Shown here: in pieces, positions 22,001 to 34,000 of the stretch
Layout of the letters: each line of letters opens with the position of its first letter
Numbering within the stretch: position 1 is the stretch's first letter
Assembly (NCBI RefSeq): GCF_037392515.1
Contig: NC_090281.1
Location: 48,584,645-48,648,644 of the forward strand
Reading direction: 5' to 3'
Source: Haliotis asinina
Taxonomy: Eukaryota > Mollusca > Gastropoda > Lepetellida > Haliotidae
Length of the DNA stretch: 64,000 nucleotides
Notes under the pieces: model-generated
The model's input: the letters and a program-made list of their open reading frames with translations, nothing else
Databases searched by the model: none
Told to the model about the DNA's origin: nothing
Position numbers and translations under genes: made by a program

Positions 22001-25000
22001 GATATGATCAATCTTCTTTTATTATAATACTTTTACGTGAACTCTAATTAATCTTCGACTCACAGTAACTTCCCGATTTCTGTTTTACTGCAGACTAGCC
22101 TAGTAGATCCCACCCAGCTCGCCATCACTCTCGGACTATGCATGCCAGACACCTGCACAGGCCAAGACGTCTCCGCCATTGCCACAGACCGTAAACTATC
22201 ACCTTTTCCTTCCAAACATTCCCAGGCACAATAGACCATTCCACGAAACTAACTGCCTTAGCGAAACATCAGTCGTAGCTCCCTCTATACTTTCGTTTCC
22301 TTTATTCTTCCATGTATGAACCATGAACCAAGTCCACCTCCACGGTATTGGTCAGTTCATTATGGACACTTCATATTACAGCTTGTTTCTCTACTTCGCA
22401 TTGACAGAACAATTCGCCTCACAACAGTTTAAGCAAACCTTTAATGCGCATTTTGTTGTGTACATCTATGCCGCAATCATACGAGTGGCCGCATTAGAAT
22501 TTACGTTCTCTCTTCGCAATAATTCAGCTATATATTGGCATTAACCATAAAAACACTTTAATTAAATCTCTTGTCTTTTACGTCTTCGGCTTACAGTGAG
22601 ATGGGTATGGATTTTAGGCTGTTTTAAAATAAAAAAATAACGCGGCTTGGACACCAGAACTGTATACCTAGCGTTCAGTGTGACGTGAGAACTCCTCAGT
22701 CAAACCCACTACGGCGATTACAGAAATATGTTGTATTATCCACAGGGGCTTGTATCGCTTTAAAACGGCGTTCGAAAGACATATATGTGTATAGACCCTA
22801 CCCTAGTACTATGTAAAAAGATCCTTTTGAAACGGCGTTCGAAAGACATATATGTGTATAGACCCTACCCTAGTACTATATAAAAAGATCCTTTTATATA
22901 GTACTAGGGTAGGGTCTATACACATGTATGTCTTTCGAACTCCGTTTCAAAGCGATACAAGCCCCTGTGGCATTATCACTCTTCCATTGCTTCCCGTGAA
23001 GATCCGGGTTACAATTGATCCTCAGGATCTTCAACAACCCACGCTTGTTCCAGGACTCGAGTAATAAGGTCGAGTTTAGACTGGTTAACAACGTCATCGT
23101 ATCCCAATTTGCGTAGATTAATGCCTATGTTGTTGATCACTTGATTGTTTGGTCCAAACTAGATTATTAAAGACTCCCTACAGGTAAAATATTGTTGAGT
23201 GCAGCGTTGATCAACAAGCAATCACATAAATTCAGGGTCGTTATAATGGACATAATATTGAATAACGGAAGTAGAATGGATCCTAAATAGTGACATATTC
23301 GATCCTTTATTGACTGGACCTTTTTCTACTGTTAGTGCTGATGTCTCAGAACATAGCCCTGCTGGCGAGTGTTACCTGTTATCAGAAGGACTTCCCTCTC
23401 GACACGGATGCCATAGTCGCCATGTAAGTTGGGAAACTTCGTCCAATTTCAAACACATCGACGATGTTGTACTCCGATAGGAAACCTGTGCTTGAAGATC
23501 AGAAATTTGATTTACGAAGCCGGTTAGCGGACGGAAAGTATTCTATATGATAGGCACAACCATGCAGTACTTTCGGATCTATTTAGGGTTGATTTCTGTA
23601 TCTAGGTAACAAACATATACGGGCAGTTCAGAATGGCGCCAAATGAAAACCTTGCCTTACTTAGCTTAGTATCTGAAGAATATTTTGTTGGATTTCTCCC
23701 TTGGATTCAGGTGACTGGGTCTTTTATGAAGGATTTGTGACACTTTGACGTAAACGATTTAAGTGTATTCCTTACAAAGCCAGTACAGAATATGCAACCA
23801 AAGCCTTGGTAACTAAAGTGCGAGTACCACAGTAGGATTGCTTGATGCATCCAAATAAACATGAAACGCGGCTGCGTATGCGTCGAGTGTTTGGGGGAAG
23901 TATACCATCAATTTTGTGATATAATAACTTAGAAACTTTCCATTTGAAAACATATATATTCTTTTACAAATACATTTATTTGTTCAAGGTATTAAGAAGC
24001 TTAGTCTCATTTTTTTTTCTTTTTTGGTGGTTTCTTGATAATTTCTTTGCAAGTTTACTCATACCATATATCATAACGAATAATACTCACCATGTATTAA
24101 GGAAACAGTATTCACACCATGCATTATAGATGAGGTAATCACACCATGTATTTTCTGACCAAGTCTCACGCCCTGTATCAAAAGCAACTGCACTATGCAG
24201 TATGTGAACAATATCCACATTCACATTATATGAAACATTCACATCATACGTTAAATGAGCAGTATCCATAGAATGTGAAACCAGGAAAATATTCACACTG
24301 CATTAAATGAACAATATTCATATCGGACATTTTATCAACAATATTCATGTCAGGCATTTTATGAACAATATTCATATCAGGCATTTAATGAATAATATTC
24401 ACACCATGTATCATAAGCACATTGTTCACAATACAATATATCAACAATATTCACCATGTTTTGCAAGAAACAATACTCAGTTTGTGCATAATTACACCGA
24501 TGATTCTAGGATAGGTTAAGTCTATACCAAAGGAAGTACACGTATGAATATTAATTGTGATTAACTGTATGATTTTGGTTCATTTCAGTGTCATTTGTTC
24601 AGTATTTGGTGTGCTGGTCATTCTTGGAACAGGGTATGACGTCATAGTCATTCAAATGCGCAAAGGTGATTTTTTCAAGACGAGTGATAAATCCACTGGA
24701 GCGGCAGTACCAGGCGATGGCAAAGAAGTAGCTGACTCTGAAAAGGTCCCACTGCTATCGGAATCAACTTCTGTGAGCATTGAAGACGCTCAGGCGGTAC
24801 AAGAAAATGGACAGGACTGTCTACCCGACCAGCGACAAACCACCAGTAAACCACAAGACCAAAAATCGGGTAATAATTTGGAACTTTAGTCACGAGTGTC
24901 GGTTTCCCGCTTATATGAGAAATCTTCAATGTCTTCGTTTGTACATCAGTCGCGTAGCTGGACAGTGCATTCCAGCTACGTAAGAGAGTGTGAAACAGAT

Positions 25001-28000
25001 AAGCCAGTGATTGATAGTTGAGCACCGTTCAATGTCTTCGGAGTCAGATGAAGTACAGCCAATTGTCACGGTATATGTTTTGATATCCATCGTATTTCGT
25101 GATTGTATTGGCAATAATATCAACAGCACGGCGAGAATTAATGGATGTCAACTTCTTACTTGAGGAACGCGATGTTGGGGAGTATATTCTTAATCCTTTC
25201 TCATACAAATGTGTAAGAAATACAAGGGTAGTCAGTAGCTAAAGTGATATACATTATATTTTTCTCCCGATTTTGATCCAACACGTGTTCACCCATGGAC
25301 ACGATACGCTTGAAGTATCACACACAAATTACAGGGAATATGGTGCAAAGTGATCAAAGTTGCTGATGTCAAGTGTCATACTGTTCATATTGATCACTGG
25401 ACTAACTGTCATATCCACATTCAATTATTTACTCATTGGTGTCATATACTTGGAATATTGCTGGGTGCGGCATTAAACAACAAATAACACCCATGATCAT
25501 AAATCTTTCAAACTTTCCTCCAGAACTATCTGCAGAACTTGTATGTATTCTCCTGTCATGCTTTTTTTTTATTTACAGAACCATCTCCTAGTCTGTGGTT
25601 TAAGAGGTTGTTAGCATTCTCTGTCTACAGAACCATCTCCCAGGCTGTAGTGTGAGAGGTTGTTAGCATTCTCTGTCTACAGAACCATCTCCCAGGCTGT
25701 AGTGTGAGAGGTTGTTAGCATTCTCTGTCTACAGAACCATCTCCCAGGCTGTAGTGTGAGAGGTTGTTAGCATTCTCTGTCTACAGAACCATCTCCCGGT
25801 CTGCTGTTTCAGAGGTTGTTAGTATTCATTGTGTGAAAACCATCTCCCTGCGATCTGCTAATTACACTGTTCCCGTTCTCTTTCTGCAGAACGGCCTCAT
25901 GGACTTGGTATCAAACTGTTGTTGTCATTCTCTGCCTACACAAACGGAGCAAAGCTGCTAGATACAAGACAAGTCCCTGGGAGCCTGACAGCTGTACACG
26001 GGATCCGCTTTCTCAGCATGACATGGGTTGTTCTGGGACATGCTTTCTCCAGTCTTCTTTCAATGGGGTGTAAGTGCTGAATCATTTGAAACTTGGCCAA
26101 ATGCATTTTACTTTCATTAATATTTTGACAACATGAATCGCAATGAACAGCTTTTATTCGATAATCACACTTCTCTTAGGTTCACTTTTGACACAATAAA
26201 AGTAGTATATACCTTTCCGAAAATGCATTATTGAATCGGTTGGTTGGTTTGTTTGTTATTTATTATTGTTGCTTGTTCTTTATTTTTTACTTCACAGCAA
26301 ATTATAGCCATGTGTATGTCTTACCAATATGCAAGCTGGCAATCATTTTCCTGTACATATATGTCAACTTGCATCATCATATATTCAACTCAATTTCTGA
26401 TACATAGATTTATTTCTTTATGATAACTTGCTTTCATAAAGTAGATACAGTGTGTGAAGCCCATGCCAGGTGTCCCAGCCGTGATATTAATGGAATATTG
26501 ACGAGTATTGTAACAACCAACTTACTCACCCACTTTCCATCTTTCAGCTAATCTTGCCCCCTTTCTCCAAGAGAGTATCAGCAGGTGGACCTTCCACGGA
26601 ATTCTCAATGCTCTTGTATCCGTTGATACATTCTTCACATTAAGGTAAGGAGCGACGAGGTAGTACAGTGGTTAAAGGTCCGCTAGTCGTCGATTCCCCA
26701 CATGGGTAAAATTTATGAAGCCCGCTCCTGGTGTCTGCTGCAATGATATTGCTAAAAGCTACGTAAAACCTCAGACACTCAATAACAGGCCCACCTAAGT
26801 AATTGGAGGAATTACAGCAATTTTGAAGGAATTGCATCTCAAATGTAAACAAACGCAGCCCACTCGCGAAACATATCGGTAATTTAGCGGTAATAACAGA
26901 AACACATAGGCCATATCGGAAGCAATGTCGCTAATACTTGAAACACGCTCGGCCGTTTTCGGAGATTTTTCGGCTCACTTCCGTGATTTGTCGGTCGCGA
27001 GCGGAAACTCACGCAGCAAGGAGGTTCAGATGTAAACATCCTCAAGGGGCATGACTTGTGACACTCTTCTGCAGTGACAGTCTTTTCCTGAAAAAAATAA
27101 GCTATAGATCCAACAACACCTCATACCTAAACGCATTCAACACGGGTGGTCAAAGATAGATAAGTATAAAAATCTAATAGTAGGAACCACAAACAAAACT
27201 CACCGAGACGGGTGTTTCTTCGAACGACGCCATGTTTAGCTGCGTGAGTTTCCGCTCGCGACCGACAAATCACGGAAGTGAGCCGACAAATCTCCGAAGA
27301 CGGCCGAGCGTGTTTCAAGTATTAGCGACATTGCTTCCGATATGGCCGATGTGTTTCTGTTATTACCGCTAAATTGCCGATATGGCTGCAATTGTTTCGC
27401 GAGTGGGCTGCGTTTGTTTACATTTTAGATGCAATTCCTTCAAATTTGCTGTAATTCCTTCAATTACTTAGGGGGGCCTGAATAAGGTAAAGTACAACCA
27501 ATACGATCACTATATCAGATATATCAACGACATTTAAGTGTTACCGTCTCGTGTGTATGGCGGGTGTTACCAATGGACCTCTTCACGAACACCAGGTTTT
27601 GTCACTTTTGGCATGTCGCAGTCATATTTAAATATTGTCGAGTAGGATTAAACAATAGTGAACTAGAAAACTTTCCACATGTATTTTGTGAAGGTCACTC
27701 CGAAAACATTTCGTTTGTTTTCTTGACTAGTGGGCTGCTTGTCGCCTATCTGGCCATGAAGGAGCTAAAGAAAGGCCAAGGAAAGCTAAATTGGGCCATG
27801 TTCTACTTCCACAGATTCTGGAGGTAGGTGTAACCCCAACAGTTGTACAGAATATATCTGTATAGATTCCGAAATGAAATATAGCTTCAAATATTACTTT
27901 ACCCCTTTGGTACATAAAAAGGAAAGGCGGTATGGTAGCCGAATGGTCATGCCGAAGTCCTGGGATCGACTGCCTACAAGGGTAAAATGTGTGAAGCCCA

Positions 28001-31000
28001 TTTCTAGAGTTCCTACCATGATATTGCTGGAATAATACTAAAAGCGGCGTAACACCATCCTCACTAATTCACTCGATATATCACAAAATGTGCATGAATG
28101 GAAGTTTGATACTCTGTAGAAGCCTTTGTCTTGATATATGTTTTGATATCCATCGTCTTTCCAGACTGTATTGGCAATACTCACAACTCATTCACTCGGT
28201 GAGATGAAGGCATGTGCACCTAAAGCAAATTAGTATAGTACATGTTGACTGTTTTCATTGTTCCCTACTGTTTTGCCTTTTAAGGCCAGCTGAATTGTTT
28301 TGGTTGAATAGCTGAGACTGCTTATTCGCTTTCGTATATTTCAAATAAAAGGGGAATTCAAGGAATGATTCATAGGTAAACAGAATGAAAGATCTCTGAT
28401 CACGGCCCCATTTCACGAAACTACGGCAGAGCTACGACTGTCGTACAGTAGCGACAATTTTAGCATTACGATAGCTTTGTGAAACGAGGTCAAGGTTACG
28501 TGGTCCATGTATGACATCTAACTGAATACAAGACTGTAAAATTAACGACGAAATGGTACCTTACTTTTACTTTTTGGGCTGAAGTGAAATTCATCGGTAC
28601 ATTTTCACTGCAAACAGACAATAGGGAACGCTATTTCCATTAATATTGTTCTTGGAAATGTTTTGTTAGCATAACTGATTAACTGACCTAGGGCAATTAT
28701 TTCTTTTCACAAACGACAAAATTGTACTTATTTGTTAACCTTATCATGCCTAATACATTACACGCGTATTAAATAGGTATGCCCTCGTGGTGTCATCACC
28801 CTCTCTCCGAAAGTTTATTTAAATACACTCTGCTCTGGTAGGGTGATTAACCTATGCATATATAATTAATAGTATTGTTGCTTTAGGCTGACTCCAGTTT
28901 ACATGATGATGCTGATGTTTTACACGTGCTTATTCCACTATCTCGGAGATGGACCTATCTGGCCTCAGACGGGTGTGCAGAAGCAGCAATGCAGGGACAA
29001 CTGGTGGACGAACCTTCTTTACATCAATAACCTCGTCAACAAGGACGAAATGGTACTTACCACAGCATTACGTATACACAGCCATATATTCTGAACAGCA
29101 AAAGAAACGCAATATTCGAAGAAATGAAATCTCATGAAAGTATGGGTTCATGTTTGTGTCTTCTATGTAGAAACTTGACAGAGTTGCGTTTCCTTGGATG
29201 TTCAGAATGCATAATCAAAAACCAACTCTGTGCAATGCACTATGCTCCGTTAGCAAGTTCATGAAAGCAAGCACGGCCTTCATGAAACACTCACGTTAGG
29301 CTAAATACAGACAGTTGGAACAGGCCGCGTAAACGTAACATGCTCCGCGAGCACCTAGGGAGCATGGCTGATCTTGTGCGGAATTTGTATTGTTTGTTTA
29401 TTGTATTCTTGACGGTCCTATTGGTATCCGGCAAATGAATTAGTTGTAAATTGTAACTGACACCTCTTCTAATCTCTGTGTTCGCTTAGAACACCTGGCA
29501 AACAAGGATAAGTTGAGCACCGACCCGAAATAGTATGTATATAGTGCCGCACACTGGCGCTTGCCATTGTGAGCAAAGAGACCTCGGGTTGTCCGGTATC
29601 AAGTGTAGTGTGTATTGCCGACTTGCAGCACCGACCACCTGTCAGGACCATTTGACATGACATTGGAAAAAAATAGTAGAAAGCTGAATGTTTCAGTAAA
29701 TCTTCAGAACATTATTGCCATGTGCAAAGTACAAAGTTCTGCAAATTCTACCTCGTGGCATTTTCAAGATGGCCACCAATTTCAAGATGGCCACCAAAAT
29801 CATTAAAATGATTATACACACAGATATTTTGTCAATAATTGTGTCGTGTGATATATCAAATGAAGGCTCATCTCACAAGGAATCTAAATATATTGATATC
29901 ATGCATTTTGGCTTTTTGGCCGCCAATTTCAAATATCTACGCGCGGAATCAATTTCATCTTCATGTATTGCACGTGCACTACCCTACATATGCTCTACCT
30001 TTCACAAACCAAATGAGTTTGCTCACTGCCGTTCAATGCCTTTTTCTCGTAAACGCGTTCCCAGCACTGGTCCAACTTATCCTTGTTTGCCAGTAGTGAA
30101 AGGCAAATGGCATACTTGTTTATGATAATCTCTAATCTTACAGTGTTTCGGGTGGGCCTGGTACCTGGCAAATGACATGCAGTTCTTCGTCTTGAGTCCC
30201 CTCATTCTCATCCCCCTCTTCTAGTAAGTAGATATCTCTTTTGCTACTCGGCTAATGTTTGTGTCACTGAACCAATGCGTTAGTTGATAATTTCTCTAGT
30301 ACGTATTCGGCAGTTAGTTAATAATTTCCCCGGTACATATTCTACTGTTAGTGTATTATTCCTGTGGAACGTATTTGACTGTTAGTTAATAACACCCCTG
30401 GTACGTATCCCACGGTTAGTTATTCGCATGATACGTGTTACACGTAATTCACGGTTTGTAATTTATATTCACATATTATGATACATACTTCACGTTAGGA
30501 ATACGTGCGATACTTATTACTGCTATCCATTCGTGTCATACACATTTCACGGTGTGTAATTCGATTGATACGGGTTTCTCTTGAGTGTTAGATTAATATC
30601 ATACGCATTTCACAGTTTGTAGTCCGCATAGTAAGTGTACCACGGTTTGTATGATAGTCCCATGCACGTAATAGCGTAGTTAGGTATAGGCTGCTTTGTT
30701 GTGACTTGTATTCAGGTTTTGTGTTTCGCCAGATAAGGGTTACCCATGTGTTTGAACCACGAACACATCCGTCTCCTACAACCCATGCTATGCAGGATGA
30801 ACCGCCAATAACCCATAATCGTCGTAAGGGCAAACTAACGAGGATTGTTCGTTTTAACTACTGTTTTTCCTTGATTGTCATGGAGTACTCATGCTCTCAG
30901 CCACTGGTTTTCGTTGGTTGTTATGGAGTGTTCATGCTTTGAGCCATTGGCTTTTCTGTCCACGGTTAGTTATTCGCCTTCAGCCACAAGTTTTCAATGG

Positions 31001-34000
31001 TTGTCATAGTATCCTCATGATTTCAGCTACTGTTTTTCCTTGGTTGTCATGGAATACTCATGCTTTCAGCCACTGGCTTGTTAGACCCAGACACAGTGTG
31101 GACAAAGTGGTATAGTGACGGTGACTTGAAACAACAACTCTTTCTTCCTTATTTCTAGTTCGGAGATGCTCGGTATGATTGTGATCGGCGTATTCCTTGC
31201 TGCTACTCTCACGACTGCTGGATTGATATCAAGGCTTGACAACATACCCGTTGGTGTCTTCTACCAGACGGAGGGAAAGCAGTAGGTTTTCTGTCTTTTA
31301 TATAGCTATAAACTTATCGTTTCATTGATTTATAATAGTGGATGTTCATTTTAACAGACTCGATCATATATGTTTTATGTGGCACTAGTAAAATCTGACT
31401 CTAGCACATGTAAGTATCATCGACGAAAATTAAAACAGTTTTCTATGTAGACATGTATCTTTTCCGGAGGTATGAATATATTACGTGGATGAAAGTATAA
31501 TCTAGGTAGATATCAGTATATTTTACGTGGATGAAAGATTCTTCTACGTAGATAGGAGAATATTTTACGTAGATGAAAGTATCGTCTACGTAGGTGGGAG
31601 TATATTTTACGTAGATGAAAGTATCGTCTACGTAGGTATGAGCATATTTTACGTAGATGAAAGTACCGTCTACGTAGGTATGAGCATATTTTACGTGGAT
31701 AGAAGATTCATCTACGTAGATATGAGTATATTTTACCTGGATGGAGGTATTATCTACGTATGACCATATTTTACGTGGATGAAAGTATGTTGTACGTAGA
31801 CGTAAGTATCAACGACGTATAAGATATTTTCTTCAGCCTGCTGCACGGATACGCTTCTATAGTATTCAGCTTAACGAAATTAAATATCTGCACCATCCAT
31901 TCTAAATCTAACAAAACTGTCCCTTTTTTCAGGGGTCTTGCCGATTTTAGCGACTACTACATGACTCCCTACTGTCGGATGGGTCCATACCTCATTGGCA
32001 TAGTCGCCGGATATCTCCTGTACAAAACCAACTGTAAACTCCGCCTAAATAAGGTTAGTCTAAAACTGCAGCTTAACAAGAAAAGTGAAACCAGACAGAT
32101 TACATGGATGCCAGATAGTGAGTGGGTGAAATTAGTTGTACGCCTTTAGCAACATTCCTGCAATATCACGACGGGGGACACCCTAAAATGGGCTTCACAC
32201 AATGTACCCATGTGAGGAATCGAACCCGATCTTCGGCATGACGAGCGACCATTTTGGCCACTAGGCGGCCAGAAGGTATTGTTAAATTGATGAATGTACA
32301 GATTTTCCACCCGTACCATCAGTAATGGGTATTATGCTATAGAGAGTTATGTTTGTAGAGACTTGTGAAGGTCCGGGTCAGAATATTGGCCTTCAGTAAT
32401 CCATGCATATCGTAAGTGTTGACTAACGGGATCTGACGGTCGGACTGGCTGGCTTGGTTGACACATGTCATCGGTTCCCAGTTGCGCAGATCGATGTGCG
32501 TGCTGTTCACTGGATTGTCTTATCCAGACTCCCTTATTTACAGACCGCCGCCATATTGCTGGTGTTTTGCTGAGTGAGGTGTAAAACTCACTCACTCACT
32601 CACTCACTCACTCACTCACTCACTCACTCACTCACTCACTCACTCACTCACTCACTCACTCACTCACTCACTCACTCACTCTGTTGGTACAATTCTTACT
32701 TAAGAAAGCAGTGTTGGTCGGATGGGCTGTGGCAGCTGCGTCCGCTCTCGCAGTGCTTTATGGGCCGTACGAATCAGCCAATGGGACGCCGATGCCGAGT
32801 GACGTTTCAGCATTTTACAACTCGGCTCACAGGACGGTGTGGGGAGCTGCAGTCTGCTGGGTTGTGGTGGCGTGTGCAACAGGGAACGGAGGTAGGACTG
32901 CAATATCCAAGCCTGACTCAACATGTGCAGCCCAAACTGGACATCTTCTCTTGTAGCAGAAGTTGTTCTTCTAACAACAAAGAACATGTCATCTGACAGT
33001 TACTTGATGTTTTTTTAGACTAAGTTCGAATCGTTTCCTTGGAAATCATGATAAATGCCAAGTGACAGTAAACAGCAAAAGGTACCACTTCAAGGTCTAC
33101 CTCATATATTACCAAGTTCTGCTGATATCAAATGGTTTTCAAATGGTTGATACCAAATGGTTTTCAAGTTGTGCTCAGGAAAGGAACAGAATCCCTCCCA
33201 TTTTAGACCAAGTCTAAATCGTTGCCATTTAAATCGGAAAAAACAAAAGTGACTAAAATCTGTAAATACCAAAAGGCACCACTTTGGGGTCTGCCACACA
33301 TATCTACCAAGTTCTGCTGAAAGATATTAAGAAGTTTTAAAGTTATGCTCCGGAAATGGAGCTCTTCCATTTTGAGACAGTCATAATCGTTCCCATGGAA
33401 ACCGGGTAAAACTTTTAGGGCGTTCCCATACTTTTTGTTTGCAGTATATGTACACAGTATGAGAGTCTTCTTGAGCCAGGAGGATACCAGTATTGATCTT
33501 CCCATTTTGGATATAAATTCCGATTAAATTAAGTGCAGGTGCCTTTCGTAGAATAACTTAGGAAGGTTGCTACATATTGACTCCAAGGAATTGTCATGTA
33601 TGTTACTCGTACAACCCGTTACAATTTCAGAGACTAATTCTATAGCAGAACCACAACAGATAATATTTACACTGATCGCTCACGTTATAAATACAAGAGT
33701 CATCCGAAGATGACATATCCCCCCGGCCGCCACATATTTGAAAGGTACATATTTGACAGGACAAATCATCTGACAGTTACTTGATGATTTTTTAGACTAA
33801 GTCTGAATCGTTTCCATGGAAATCATAAATGTCATATATCTGTAAACAGCAAAAGGCACCACTTCAAGATCTGTCTCATATATCTGCCAAGATCTGTTGA
33901 ACGATATGAAATGGCTTTCAAGTTGTGCTAGAACTGTTTCAGTGGAAACCGGGAAAAATGCCAAAACTTTGTAAATAGCAGAAGGCACCCTTTTGTCATC

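Noticed and set aside
29715-30125. 136-codon open frame, repeated at 50145-50561
   Set aside because: It lies in intron 9, overlaps a MITE and runs past its end, and contains a tandem KMATNFKMAT-type repeat. Conservation is explained by the recent duplication.
31527-31763. Open frame of YVDES/YVGMS repeats, also at 51899-52177
   Set aside because: It is a product of the 42-bp minisatellite, whose unit length is a multiple of three; it is intronic.
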